A stretch of DNA of 64,000 nt from Nannocystaceae bacterium (GCA_019694555.1 JAIBBS010000001.1:1-64000); one strand, 5' to 3'; shown: positions 44,136 to 52,596, numbered from the stretch's first letter. The notes: a model not told the origin generated them from the letters alone. Numbers and translations: made by a program.

Positions 44136-45008
44136 ATGGCGATCGAGACCCTGCACCTGGGTGGGCCGGTGTGGCGCTGTGACGCGTGGCTCGGGTCGCT
44201 GTATCCCGCCGATGCGCGGCCTTCGGCGTACCTGCAGCACTACGCCAGCGTGTTCAACGCGGTCGAGGGCAACAGCACCTTCTACGCCGTGCCGGCGCGT
44301 GAGACCTTCGCGCGCTGGCGCGACGAGACCGGGCCGCAGTTTCGCTTCTGTCTCAAGCTGCCGCGCACCATCACGCACGAGCGGCGGCTGTGCGGAGCCG
44401 AGCGCGAGCTCGACGCGATGCTGGGCGCTTCCGAGCCGCTGCGCGAGCGGCTGGGCCCGACGATGATCCAGCTGCCGCCGACCTTCGGCCCGCGCGAGCT
44501 GCCGGCGTTGGCGGCGTTCGTGCGGCGGCTGCCGCCCGAGCGCCGCTTCGCGGTCGAACCCCGGCACCGCGCGCTGTTGCTGGGCCCGGCGCAGCGCGAG
44601 CTCGACGCGCTGCTGCGCGAGCACGGCCTCGACCGCGTGATCTTCGACGCCACGGTGCTGCACGCCGCCGTCGCGCACGACGAGCTGCTGCGCGCGGCGC
44701 AGTCACGCAAGCCGCGACTGCCGGTGCACGTGGTCGCGACCGCGGACATGCCGGTGGTGCGCATCGTGGTCGTGCGCGATGGCGACGCGCACCGCGAGTG
44801 CTTCGTGCACTGGGCCGATCGCATCGCGACGTGGATCACCGCGGGCCTGCGACCGCACGTGTTCGTGCACACCCCCGACGATCGCGAGGTGCCAGCGCTG
44901 TGCCGCGAGCTGTTCGGCATGATCGCCGCGCGCGTCGCCGTGGGTACGTTGCCCGAGTGGCCGGGCGAGGTCGGGGCCGGGCAGATCTCGTTGTTTACGC
45001 GCAGCTGA
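44136..45008 (+). CDS. DUF72 family protein (YecE-like)
   Basis: 290 aa, cytoplasmic, no signal peptide. Features of the DUF72 TIM-barrel family are LHLGGPVWRCDAWLGSLYP, FNAVEGNSTFYAVPARETFA with RWRDETGPQFRFCLKLPRTI, and LGPTMIQLPPTFGPRELP. The biochemical function of the family is not established. It stands in a divergent pair with the TerB-like gene (39 bp apart) and 129 bp upstream of the redox operon. The start ATG is preceded by a weak TA box at 44113. Confidence 0.85.
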   Translation: MAIETLHLGGPVWRCDAWLGSLYPADARPSAYLQHYASVFNAVEGNSTFYAVPARETFARWRDETGPQFRFCLKLPRTITHERRLCGAERELDAMLGASEPLRERLGPTMIQLPPTFGPRELPALAAFVRRLPPERRFAVEPRHRALLLGPAQRELDALLREHGLDRVIFDATVLHAAVAHDELLRAAQSRKPRLPVHVVATADMPVVRIVVVRDGDAHRECFVHWADRIATWITAGLRPHVFVHTPDDREVPALCRELFGMIAARVAVGTLPEWPGEVGAGQISLFTRS

Positions 45009-45057
45009 CGCCGTCCAAGGGGCGAATTCCCCACGAAACCGGCCCCTGGCGGCGGAA

Positions 45058-45075
45058 TTCCCGTGATCACGGGAA
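45058..45075. promoter_or_regulatory. Perfect 18-bp palindrome upstream of the VKOR operon
   Basis: TTCCCGTGATCACGGGAA is perfectly self-complementary and lies 63 bp before the likely start. A directly repeated GGCG(G)AATTCCC (45021-45030 and 45051-45061) overlaps its left end. Symmetric operators of this length suit a dimeric repressor or activator. Confidence 0.55.
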
Positions 45076-45137
45076 CCATCGCGACACGCGACGCGTCGGC
45101 GTCGCCCGGGGCCCACCTGCGGGCTCGGATCGCTATC

Positions 45138-46385
45138 ATGTCGCCGCAACCCATGCCCGGACGCATCCACGTCGCGATCCTGCTGCTGGCCTGCCTCGCC
45201 GGACTGGTGTTCGCGTCGGTGTCGACCTTCGACTTCGCGCAACACCTCGATCGGCAGGAGCACCAGCTGCACTGCTCCTTCATCCCCGGCCAACACGCCG
45301 AGGCTGCACCGGGCGAGTCGCTCGGCTGCCAGGTCACGATGATGAGTCCGTACTCCTCGGTGCTGCGCGCCGTGGTGTGGGGCGGCGTGCCGGTGTCGCT
45401 GCCGGCCATGGGCGTGTTCGCGTTCCTGGCCTTCCGCGCGATCGATCTGTTCGGTCGCCGCGGGCGCGGACGACGATCGTCGGCGGCGCTGCTGTTCGCG
45501 TGCGCATGGATCCCGGTGATCGCCTCGGCGGTGATGGGCGCGATCGCGTTGTTCGAGCTCGATGCCGCGTGCAAGGTCTGCATCGGGATCTACGGCTCGT
45601 CGCTGGTGACGGTGCTGGCCGCGGGGCTCGCGTTCGCGTCGCTGCGGCGGCCGACCGACGATGGCGGCGACGAGGGCCCGCAGCCCTCGGCCGGCGCCAT
45701 CTGGGGGCTGGGGCTGGTGCAGCTGGGCACGTTCGTGGCGGTGCCGATCCTCGCCTACGTGACGCTGATGCCCGACTACTCGCGCTACGTCGGGACGTGC
45801 GGCAAGCTGCGCGACACCCAGGATCCCGGCGGGGTCATGGTCGCGCTCGATGCCAACGACGGCGCGCCGCCGGCGATCGAGGTGTTCGATCCGCTGTGCC
45901 CGGCGTGCCGCGGCTTCGATCGCCGCCTCGCGGCGTCGGGCCTCGATCGCAAGCTGCATCGACTGGCGGTGCTGTTCCCGCTCGAGGAGGCGTGCAACTG
46001 GATGGTCGAGGGCGCGGTGCACCCCGGCGCGTGCACGATCAGCGAGGCCATCCTGTGCGCGAGCGAGGGCAAGGGCCCCTCGACCAAGGCCGTGATCGAC
46101 TGGGCCTTCGAGCAGCAGGAGCGCATCCGCGAGGCCGCGAAGGCCGATCCCAACGCGGCCAAGTCGCTGGTGGTCGAGCGCTTCCCCGAGCTGGGCGCGT
46201 GCGTGGGTTCGGCCGCGATCCAGCAGCGGCTCAACCGCGGGCTGCGCTGGGCCGTCGACCACGAGCTGCCGGTGCTCACGCCGCAGCTGTACGTGGGCGG
46301 CACCAAGCTCTGCCCCGAGGACACCGATCTCGGACTCGACTACAGCCTGACGCGATTGCTCGAGCGTCGTGGAGGTGAGCCATGA
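45138..46385 (+). CDS. Vitamin K epoxide reductase-like / thioredoxin-like fusion (thiol oxidation)
   Basis: 415 aa from the ATG at 45138 (ATG at 45153 is possible because TATCAT at 45134-45139 would otherwise be a -10 box 13 nt before it). The first 220 residues are a four- to five-helix membrane domain of the VKOR type: a lumenal Cys pair (LHCSFIPG, SLGCQVT) and the quinone-coupled CxxC, C145-K-V-C148. A periplasmic thioredoxin-fold domain follows with CPAC (C254-C257) in EVFDPLCPACRGFDRR. Such fusions oxidise periplasmic thiols and pass electrons to quinones, replacing DsbB plus DsbA. Its stop overlaps the ATG of the next gene, so it is the first gene of a coupled operon. Confidence 0.88.
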   Translation: MSPQPMPGRIHVAILLLACLAGLVFASVSTFDFAQHLDRQEHQLHCSFIPGQHAEAAPGESLGCQVTMMSPYSSVLRAVVWGGVPVSLPAMGVFAFLAFRAIDLFGRRGRGRRSSAALLFACAWIPVIASAVMGAIALFELDAACKVCIGIYGSSLVTVLAAGLAFASLRRPTDDGGDEGPQPSAGAIWGLGLVQLGTFVAVPILAYVTLMPDYSRYVGTCGKLRDTQDPGGVMVALDANDGAPPAIEVFDPLCPACRGFDRRLAASGLDRKLHRLAVLFPLEEACNWMVEGAVHPGACTISEAILCASEGKGPSTKAVIDWAFEQQERIREAAKADPNAAKSLVVERFPELGACVGSAAIQQRLNRGLRWAVDHELPVLTPQLYVGGTKLCPEDTDLGLDYSLTRLLERRGGEP

Positions 46386-47098
46386 ATCCGATGGCGTTGC
46401 GCGTGGTGTTGGGGATCGCGATCGCGGGCGTGCCGACGCTGATGGCCGGTACCTGGGTCTCGGGTGCGGGCAAGCGGCTCGCGCGGATCGAGTCCGGCGA
46501 GCTCGCGGCCGAGGACGCCGACGACGAAGGCAAGGTCGCGGTCGCGGCCGCGGCCGACGAGGGCTACTGCAACGGTGATCTGCGCAAGATCCTGCGGCGC
46601 GTGCTCAAGAGCTGCGGCCTGCTCGGCACCGGCGAGGTCCGCGGCTGTCAGCCGGTGCAGGCCAAGAGCGTCGCGACCATGACCGGCGACGACTTCAACG
46701 CGCTGTTCCTGCCGCTGCAGAAGAAGGCCGGCATCATCCAGTTCGACAAGGACTCGGCCGAGCTCGATCCCGCCGACACCGCGCTGCTCGACAAGATCTT
46801 CGCGGCGCAGGGTGGTGCGAGCTACTTCTTCGTGGTCGCGCGCAGCTCGCCCGACGGCAGCACCGATCACAACCGCGAGCTGTCGCAGAAGCGTGCCGAC
46901 TCGGTCATGGCGCACCTGCGCAAGAACTTTGCCGACCCCGCGCTCGATCGCGAGGTCGGCCTGCTGTGGCTGGGCGAGGAGTACGCCCAGCTGGCGCAGG
47001 ACTTCTGCGCGTGGGACCGCAGCGGCGGCGCCGACAAGTGCAAGCCCAAGGACATCAACCGCAGCGCCTTCGTGGCGTGGATCGATTGCCGGCTGTGA
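46382..47098 (+). CDS. OmpA-like domain protein in redox operon
   Basis: 238 aa. The ATG is within the stop of the VKOR gene (ATGA), so translation is coupled. An N-terminal hydrophobic segment (ALRVVLGIAIAGVPTLMAG) serves as a signal or anchor. The C-terminal half has the OmpA-like outline: IIQFDKDSAELDPADTALLD, then FVVARSSPDGSTDHNRELSQ and KRADSVMAHL, though the peptidoglycan-binding NR motif is less complete. There are at least six cysteines (CNGDLRK, SCGLLG, GCQPVQ, DFCAWD, DKCKPKD, DCRL), far more than usual for OmpA domains. That number fits an oxidative-folding client or partner of the VKOR/TlpA pair. Confidence 0.7.
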   Translation: MNPMALRVVLGIAIAGVPTLMAGTWVSGAGKRLARIESGELAAEDADDEGKVAVAAAADEGYCNGDLRKILRRVLKSCGLLGTGEVRGCQPVQAKSVATMTGDDFNALFLPLQKKAGIIQFDKDSAELDPADTALLDKIFAAQGGASYFFVVARSSPDGSTDHNRELSQKRADSVMAHLRKNFADPALDREVGLLWLGEEYAQLAQDFCAWDRSGGADKCKPKDINRSAFVAWIDCRL

Positions 47099-47682
47099 AC
47101 GCGCGCTCGCTGTGCTCTTTGGTGTTGCTCGCGCTCGCGTGCGATGGCGGCGATGTGCCTGCACCCAAGCCCGGCGGTGGCCGGGTCGACGCCGTGGTCG
47201 CCAAGGCGCCCAAGATCGACATCGAGGGCTTCTGTGACACGCACGCGCCCGCGGCCAGCGCCCGCGCGATGGTCATGCCCGAGCTCGCTGGTGCCGCGCC
47301 GGCCAAGGCCGGCGGGTGGCGTTGGATCAACGTGTGGGCGACGTGGTGTAAGCCGTGCGTGCAGGAGCTGCCGATGCTCGCGGGCCTGCGCGAGCGCTTC
47401 GCCGCCGATCACCTGCCGATCGAGCTGATGTTCCTGTCGGTCGATGCCGACGACGCCACCGTCGCGAGCTTTCGCAAGGCCCACCCCGGCACGCCCGAGG
47501 GCCTGCGCATCAAGGACGAGAGCGTGCTCGGTCCGTGGCTGAAGTCGATCGGGCTCGACGAGAACAGCGCGCTGCCGATCCACCTCTTCGTCGACGCCGA
47601 GCAGCGCATCCGCTGCGTGCGCATGGGCGAGGTCGAGGCCAGCCACTACGACACCGTGCGCGGGCTCGTGCAGGCCGGCTGA
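47095..47682 (+). CDS. TlpA-like thioredoxin-fold lipoprotein
   Basis: 195 aa from a GTG that overlaps the upstream stop (GTGA). Lipobox LLALAC near residue 15. A thioredoxin fold of the TlpA/ResA type has INVWATWCKPCVQELPML with C85-K-P-C88 and the family insertion LIELMFLSVDADDATVASF-like. The cis-Pro is in SALPIHLFVDAEQ. Such proteins are periplasmic thiol reductants or oxidants; here, tethered to the membrane and made with VKOR-Trx and a Cys-rich OmpA-like protein, a role in disulfide formation or quality control of envelope proteins is likely. Confidence 0.88.
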   Translation: MNARSLCSLVLLALACDGGDVPAPKPGGGRVDAVVAKAPKIDIEGFCDTHAPAASARAMVMPELAGAAPAKAGGWRWINVWATWCKPCVQELPMLAGLRERFAADHLPIELMFLSVDADDATVASFRKAHPGTPEGLRIKDESVLGPWLKSIGLDENSALPIHLFVDAEQRIRCVRMGEVEASHYDTVRGLVQAG

Positions 47683-47705
47683 CCGCGCACGCGCAGTGCT
47701 GGGAA

Positions 47706-47746
47706 GCGGAAGCTCCGCGTCCTGTGCCGGTGTCCGGCCAAGCCGG
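47706..47746. terminator. Weak hairpins between convergent genes
   Basis: Two short stems, GCGGA/TCCGC (47706-47718) and CCGGC/GCCGG (47734-47746), lie in the gap between the TlpA-like gene and the methyltransferase gene. Confidence 0.25.
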
Positions 47747-47811
47747 TCACGGGACCCCTGCGGTGCCGGTCGCACCCCGACGAGCGCCCGTCGGCAGCCG
47801 CCGTCGGCCTC

Positions 47812-48603
47812 TCAGCGCTCGCGCTGGCCCAGCCCGGTCATCTCGGAGGTGCCCCAGCCCCAGAAGCGCTTGATGCCGGGGCTGCGGCGCGCCAGCTGCT
47901 CGACCACGCGGAAGCCGTCGCCATAGCCGGGGAACGTGTCGACCAGTGCGATGTCGGCGGTGAGCTTGGGGATCTCGGTGAACGCGTCGCCCACGATCAC
48001 GTCGACGGGCTTGCGCAGGTGAGGCCGCAGCGCCGGCATCATCCAGTCGACCAGCTCCTGATCGATCTCGACGACGACCACGCGCTTGACCTGCAGCCGC
48101 TTGCACACCTCGATGAGCTGGTGGCCCAGACCCAGGCCTGCGATCACGACCTTGCCCTTGGCCAGGCGCGTGCCCGGGCGCAGGGTGAGGATCTCGCCGG
48201 GCGTCAGCGACATCCACGGCGCCTCGTTCCAGCGCGGCTCGCCCGGCTGCAGATCCTCCTTCGCCTGGTACAGCGCGGGGATGATGACGTCGCTGTCGAA
48301 CACGACCGTGCCGACCTCGGCGCCCCACCAGGTCAGCAGCGGGTGAGCGGCGCGATGCAATCGCACGCAGTAGCGAAAGCGACCGCCGGGCGAGTCGACG
48401 AACTGGCCGGGTTGCAAGCGGTCGACCGGATCGTCGGACGCGACCACGCCGGGGAACAGCTCCAACACCTCGTAGGTGTCGCCGATGAAGTTGAGCTTGG
48501 GTTCCCACTTCACCGCCGGCGACCACGGCACGCACTGCTGCAGCCGCGCGCGGTAGTCGTCGGCGATCGCGGCTGCCTGGGCCGGGGTCAGTCGCACGGG
48601 CAT
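47812..48603 (-). CDS. Class I SAM-dependent methyltransferase-like (spermidine-synthase fold)
   Basis: 263 aa. The Rossmann core is visible: VVIAGLGLGHQLIEV is the SAM-binding glycine loop, VVVVEIDQELVDWM the acidic strand-2 end and VDVIVGDAF a further binding loop. The glycine loop with G-L-G-x-G followed by E-I-D resembles spermidine-synthase-type folds. The first 110 residues (SPGGRFRYCVRLHRAAHPLL, WNEAPWMSLTPGEILTLRPG) are variable. A TAGACT box lies 12 nt before the ATG. Substrate unknown. It is divergent from the GNAT gene. Confidence 0.72.
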   Translation of the reverse strand: MPVRLTPAQAAAIADDYRARLQQCVPWSPAVKWEPKLNFIGDTYEVLELFPGVVASDDPVDRLQPGQFVDSPGGRFRYCVRLHRAAHPLLTWWGAEVGTVVFDSDVIIPALYQAKEDLQPGEPRWNEAPWMSLTPGEILTLRPGTRLAKGKVVIAGLGLGHQLIEVCKRLQVKRVVVVEIDQELVDWMMPALRPHLRKPVDVIVGDAFTEIPKLTADIALVDTFPGYGDGFRVVEQLARRSPGIKRFWGWGTSEMTGLGQRER

Positions 48604-48615
48604 GGGCTGCGCGCC

Positions 48616-48621
48616 AGTCTA
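48616..48621 (-). promoter_or_regulatory. -10-like box TAGACT for methyltransferase gene
   Basis: Lies 12 nt before the ATG and faces the TACGCT box of the divergent GNAT gene (48651-48656, 13 nt before its ATG). Confidence 0.35.
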
Positions 48622-48669
48622 GCAGCAGCCGCGCGCCGCTGCGGCGGTGCTACGCTGGCGCGCGCGACC

Positions 48670-49461
48670 ATGACCACGACGCCGCAACCCGGGTCGGACG
48701 CGTGGACCGAGGACTTCTCGCTGCCCAGCGGCGAGTGCTTCCGCATGCGACCGCTGCGGCCCGACGACAAGGCGCGCATCGCCGAGGGGCTCGCGCGGCT
48801 GTCGCCCGAGTCGCAGTACCTGCGCTTCTTCACCGCGAAGAGCCGCTTCACCGACGCCGAGCTGCGCTACCTGACCGAGGTCGACGGCTGGGACCACTAC
48901 GCCGTCGGCATCGCGCGCCTGCTGCCCGACGGCACCGAGGGCGAGGGCGTCGCGGTGGGTCGCTTCGTGCGGTTGCCCGACGAGCCCGAGGTCGCCGAGC
49001 CCGCGGTCGCGGTGCTCGACGCGCTGCAGGGCCGCGGCCTGGGCCGGCGTCTGCTGCAGCACCTCATCGCCGCCGCCGCCGCGCGCGAGGTCAAGCGCTT
49101 CCGCACCGAGTTCCTCGCGACCAACCGACCGATGAAAGATCTGCTCGAGGACCTCTCGCCGCAGGCTCGCTTCGTCGCCGAGGGCGCGCTGGTCCACGCC
49201 GAGTTTCCCATCGCCCCAGCGCAACCGCAGCCGGCCGGGGGCCCGCCAGGGCCGCTGTTCGAGTGGCTGCGGCTGTCGGCGAGCAAGGCGGTGACGCTGC
49301 GACGACGCTTCGCGATGCTCTTCGATCGCGCGTGGGTCAAGGCGCAGCTGCAGCGACTGGGCTTGGCGCCGGCGTGGTTGTGGTCGTCCGAGGAGTCCGA
49401 ACCCGCGGCGCTGACCGAGGGCGACGCGGGCTACGGCCGCTCCGGTGGCGACGCGACGTAG
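48670..49461 (+). CDS. GNAT-family N-acetyltransferase
   Basis: 263 aa. The GNAT fold is indicated by FRMRPLRPDDKARIAEGLAR, YAVGIARLLPDG and, for the acetyl-CoA pyrophosphate loop, VLDALQGRGLGRRLLQHLI (Q-x-x-G-x-G). The C-terminal 90 residues, after the acetyltransferase fold, contain a basic region and are not part of a standard GNAT domain. The substrate is unknown; acetylation of a small molecule, peptide or protein is possible. plsX follows 33 bp downstream on the same strand. Confidence 0.8.
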   Translation: MTTTPQPGSDAWTEDFSLPSGECFRMRPLRPDDKARIAEGLARLSPESQYLRFFTAKSRFTDAELRYLTEVDGWDHYAVGIARLLPDGTEGEGVAVGRFVRLPDEPEVAEPAVAVLDALQGRGLGRRLLQHLIAAAAAREVKRFRTEFLATNRPMKDLLEDLSPQARFVAEGALVHAEFPIAPAQPQPAGGPPGPLFEWLRLSASKAVTLRRRFAMLFDRAWVKAQLQRLGLAPAWLWSSEESEPAALTEGDAGYGRSGGDAT

Positions 49462-49481
49462 CCAAGCGCGCGCGTGGCCAC

Positions 49482-49487
49482 TACGAT
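49482..49487 (+). promoter_or_regulatory. -10-like box TACGAT before plsX
   Basis: TACGAT ends 7 nt before the plsX ATG. No Shine-Dalgarno sequence is visible. Confidence 0.4.
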
Positions 49488-49494
49488 GGCGGCC

Positions 49495-50547
49495 ATGCGG
49501 ATCCTGCTCGATGCCCAAGGTGGCGACCACGCGCCGGTCGAACCGGTCCGCGCAGCCGCGGAGATCAGCCGGACCACCGAGATCGACATCGTGCTGGTCG
49601 GCGAGCCCGACGTGATCGCGGCCCAGCTCGCGCAGGTGCCCCACGAGGCCGCGCGCATCGAGGTGTTGCCGGCGCAGGGCACCATCGGCATGGACGAGAA
49701 GCCCCGCGAGGCCATCGAGCGCAAGCCCGACGCGTCGCTGTGCGTCGCGATGCGAGCGCTGCGTGACGGTCACGCCGATGCTTTGGTCTCGGCCGGGTCC
49801 ACCGGCGCGCTGGTGCTGGCGGCGGCGCAGTGGGTGCCGCGGATCCCCGGCATCGAACGCTCCGCGCTGGCCGCGGTCTATCCCACGCCGCAGCGCGGCA
49901 AGAACCGCGACCGCTTCGCGCTGATGCTCGACGTCGGCGCGACCGTGCACTGCCGACCCAAGGACCTGCTGTTCTTCGCGTACATGGGCCACGCCTACGC
50001 CAGCCGCATCAGCAAGGTCGAGCGCCCCAGCATCGGCCTGCTCAACATGGGTTCGGAGCCGACCAAGGGCGGCGAGACCCTGGTCGAGGCCCATCGACTG
50101 CTGCAGGGCGAAGCGCAGCTGAACTTCACCGGCAACATCGAAGGCAACGACATCCCCGCGGGCAAGGTCGACGTGATCGTGTGCGAGGGCCTGCTGGGCA
50201 ACGTCACGCTCAAGATGGCCGAAGGCACCGGCGAGCTGTTCCGCAACCTCGGTCGCTGGGCCTTCAAGCAGAGTCTGCTGTGGAAGCTGGGGCTGCTGCT
50301 GCTGGCGAGCGGGCTGCGGCGGCTCAAGCAGCTGACCGACTACAGCGAATACGGCGGTGCGCCGCTGCTGGGCTTCACGCGTCCGATCCTCAAGGCCCAC
50401 GGTCGCAGCAGCGCGCGCGCGTTGGGCAACGCGATCAAGGTCGCAGCCAAGGCCGCGCGCGACGGCGTGTGCGACGAGATCGCGCGCGCGGTCGCAGACT
50501 TCGAGGCGCGACAGGGGCAGGATGTGGCGGCCGCTGGCGGCGGCTGA
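49495..50547 (+). CDS. plsX: Phosphate acyltransferase PlsX
   Basis: 350 aa, the normal length. PlsX makes acyl-phosphate from acyl-ACP, the first step of phosphatidic acid synthesis with PlsY. Conserved blocks: ILLDAQGGDHAPVEPVRAA at the N-terminus, DALVSAGSTGALVLAA, FALMLDVGATVHCRPKDLL, IGLLNMGSEPTKGGE, and IEGNDIPAGKVDVIVCEGLL. No fabH or rpmF is adjacent, unlike many bacteria. The end overlaps the start of the next gene by 26 bp, implying coupled translation with a SpoU-type methyltransferase. Confidence 0.96.
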   Translation: MRILLDAQGGDHAPVEPVRAAAEISRTTEIDIVLVGEPDVIAAQLAQVPHEAARIEVLPAQGTIGMDEKPREAIERKPDASLCVAMRALRDGHADALVSAGSTGALVLAAAQWVPRIPGIERSALAAVYPTPQRGKNRDRFALMLDVGATVHCRPKDLLFFAYMGHAYASRISKVERPSIGLLNMGSEPTKGGETLVEAHRLLQGEAQLNFTGNIEGNDIPAGKVDVIVCEGLLGNVTLKMAEGTGELFRNLGRWAFKQSLLWKLGLLLLASGLRRLKQLTDYSEYGGAPLLGFTRPILKAHGRSSARALGNAIKVAAKAARDGVCDEIARAVADFEARQGQDVAAAGGG

Positions 50548-51334
50548 CGACCGGCTCGCGCCGCTGCGCGGGCTGCCCCAGGGTGCGGGCGCGCGGACCT
50601 GTGCGCTCGTGCTCGAGGGCGAGCTCGTGCTCGCGCGCGCGCTCGCCCAGGGACTGCGACCGCAGCTGATGCTCGCGACGCCCGCGGTCGCGTCGCGGCT
50701 GGATCCGGACGCGGCCGAGCTCGCGATGATCGGCAGCGAGGCCGAGCTCGCCGCGGTGGTGGGGTATCCCTTCCACCGCGGCTGCATCGCGATCGCGCCG
50801 CGACCCGCGGCGCCGTCGCTCGCGTCGGCGCTCGCGGCCGTGGCTGCGCTGCCGCAGGCGCGCCTGCTCGCGCTCGATCGCCTGGCCGATGCGGCCAACG
50901 TCGGCGCGGTGATGCGGGCCGCGCGTGCGCTCGACGTCGCGCTGGTGCTGGTCGGGCCCGGCTGCGCGGATCCGTGGTCGCGTCGATCGCTGCGCGCGTC
51001 GATGGGCCACGCACTCGCGCAGCCGTGGTTCGAGGTGCCGTCGCTGCCGCAGGCGCTGCAGCAGGCGGCGGACGTGGTGCCGCAGCTGTCGTGGTGGGCG
51101 CTGGTCTGCGATCCCGACGCCGAGCCGCTGCACGCGGCCGCAGGCGCGGCGCCGGCACGGCTGGGCCTGGTGCTGGGCCACGAAGGCGACGGCATCGGCG
51201 CGGCGGTGCTGCAACGCTGCGATCGCAGCATCGGCATCGCGATGGCCCACGCGGTCGACTCGCTCAACGCCGCGAGCGCGGCTGCGGTCGCGCTGTGGGC
51301 GGTGCAGCCGCGTCAGGGCGCGCGGCCGAGGTAG
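50522..51334 (+). CDS. TrmH/SpoU-family RNA 2'-O-methyltransferase
   Basis: 270 aa from the ATG inside the plsX end. It carries the three SPOUT motifs: DAANVGAVMRAARAL (motif 1, with the catalytic Asn), LGLVLGHEGDGIGAAVL (motif 2) and SIGIAMAHAVDSLNAASAAA (motif 3), which together form the SAM-binding trefoil knot. Members methylate a ribose 2'-OH in rRNA or tRNA. Motif 1 has N but the following Arg is replaced compared with classical NxGxxxR; the target RNA cannot be read from sequence. The N-terminal 90 residues form a small substrate-binding extension. Confidence 0.9.
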   Translation: MWRPLAAADDRLAPLRGLPQGAGARTCALVLEGELVLARALAQGLRPQLMLATPAVASRLDPDAAELAMIGSEAELAAVVGYPFHRGCIAIAPRPAAPSLASALAAVAALPQARLLALDRLADAANVGAVMRAARALDVALVLVGPGCADPWSRRSLRASMGHALAQPWFEVPSLPQALQQAADVVPQLSWWALVCDPDAEPLHAAAGAAPARLGLVLGHEGDGIGAAVLQRCDRSIGIAMAHAVDSLNAASAAAVALWAVQPRQGARPR

Positions 51335-51468
51335 CGCGCCCACGTCACGCGCCAGGCCTCGCGCTCGGCCGCCTCGCGCATCGCGTCGGCGCGGTGCTCA
51401 CCCAGGCGCGACACGATCGAGCCGAGCAGCAACAGCGGCAGCATGAACGGCAGGATGACGATCTCCAT
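51313..51468 (-). CDS. Small single-pass membrane protein
   Basis: 51 aa. A hydrophobic helix (IVILPFMLPLLLLGSIVSRL) spans residues 3-22, followed by a charged amphipathic helix (RADAMREAAEREAWRVTW). It overlaps the 3' end of the SpoU-type gene by 22 bp on the opposite strand. A TACGAT box at 51481-51486 lies 12 nt before the ATG, suggesting it is transcribed. Function unknown. Confidence 0.55.
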   Translation of the reverse strand: MEIVILPFMLPLLLLGSIVSRLGEHRADAMREAAEREAWRVTWARYLGRAP

Positions 51469-51512
51469 GGCCCAGCGTCGATCGTAGCACGCGGCCGTGC
51501 CGCGGCCGCGAC

Positions 51513-52394
51513 TCAACCGGGCACGTGGATCTCGACGTACTCGTAGGGGAAGTTGCCGGCGCCGGTGGTGTCGACGACCTCGGAGATGTACGGGATGCCG
51601 GGCGTGCCGCCCGTCGCGCTGCTCGAGCCCGGCGTCGCCTCGAGGTTGGGCGCGAGCGTCACGTCCCACGCAGCGGCGTTGCCGGCGTCGAGATCGGCGT
51701 CGTTGCGCAGTGCCCCCGTCGCCAGCTCGAGCGCCGCGGTGGGCCCGTCGATGACCGTGGTCTCGGGCGTCTGCAGCGTGTAGGTCTCGTCGCCGTTGAT
51801 GGTGGGGAAGTCGTCGAGGCCATCGACGTAGACCACCTCGGCGCCCCAGTTCGCGCCCCAGAAGTCCTGGAACGCGCCCGGTGCGGCGTTGCGGCCGATC
51901 ACGAGCGTGCCGCCCGCGGGCACGACCGTGCCGTCGGGGATCACGATCTCGCGCGCGGAGTTGGCCTGCACGACGATCCAGCCCGACAGATCGACGTCGA
52001 GCCCGACGCCGGTCTCGGCGCCGCCGCTGCTCGATCCGCCGCCGCCCTCGCTGCTGCTGCCGCCGCCGTCGCTGCTGCCCGCGCTGTCGAGGCCGCCGGA
52101 GCTGCCCTCGTCCATCGCGCCGGTGCTCGACTCGCCCTGCGTCGCCGAGCTCGCGCTCGTGGGACCCGAGTCGTCGTCCGCCGCGGTGGTGAGCGTGGTG
52201 CCACCGGGGCCGGTGGTGCCGCCGCCGCTGCTGTCCTCGCCCGCACCGGTCGTGTCGTTGTGCCCGGTCTCACCGCTGTCGTCCCCACCGAGCTCGTCGC
52301 CCTCCGCACCCGCGCGCGGCATCTGGGCACCGGCGCAGGCCAGCAACGAGGAGGCGATCAGGACGGCGCCGAACGGGAGAGCGGGGCTTCGCAT
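51513..52394 (-). CDS. Lamin-tail-domain lipoprotein
   Basis: 293 aa from the ATG at 52392-52394. Lipobox LLAC near residue 19, then about 110 residues of Gly/Ser/Thr/Glu linker, the longest in the window. The C-terminal domain has DLSGWIVVQANSAREIVIPD, GGTLVIGRNAAPGAFQDFWG and a long strand-rich end (GIPYISEVVDTTGAGNFPYE, YVEIHV), which match the lamin tail domain, an immunoglobulin-like beta sandwich found on bacterial surface proteins. Likely exposed outside the cell and binding polymers or cell surfaces. Divergent from the NAD salvage operon. Confidence 0.8.
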   Translation of the reverse strand: MRSPALPFGAVLIASSLLACAGAQMPRAGAEGDELGGDDSGETGHNDTTGAGEDSSGGGTTGPGGTTLTTAADDDSGPTSASSATQGESSTGAMDEGSSGGLDSAGSSDGGGSSSEGGGGSSSGGAETGVGLDVDLSGWIVVQANSAREIVIPDGTVVPAGGTLVIGRNAAPGAFQDFWGANWGAEVVYVDGLDDFPTINGDETYTLQTPETTVIDGPTAALELATGALRNDADLDAGNAAAWDVTLAPNLEATPGSSSATGGTPGIPYISEVVDTTGAGNFPYEYVEIHVPG

Positions 52395-52596
52395 GCGTAC
52401 GACTCCGGGGCACACCGTAGTGCTCCGAGGACGTACATGGGTTCGCGAGGTTGCGGGTCGCGGGCCGTGTGCTCCCTCAACGCTGTCAAAACCGCCCTGG
52501 ATCCGGGGTCTGGCCGCCGATCACGGCGACTCGGGATCTCGCCGGGCCGCCCCCGGGCCCCTGGGCCCGCAGCCCCGTCGCGTGCAATCGCCGCCG

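Noticed and set aside
47683-47811. Possible structured RNA or riboswitch in the gap after the TlpA gene
   Set aside because: Short stems exist, but no conserved core of a known riboswitch is seen and the gap lies between two convergent 3' ends, where a leader element makes no sense.
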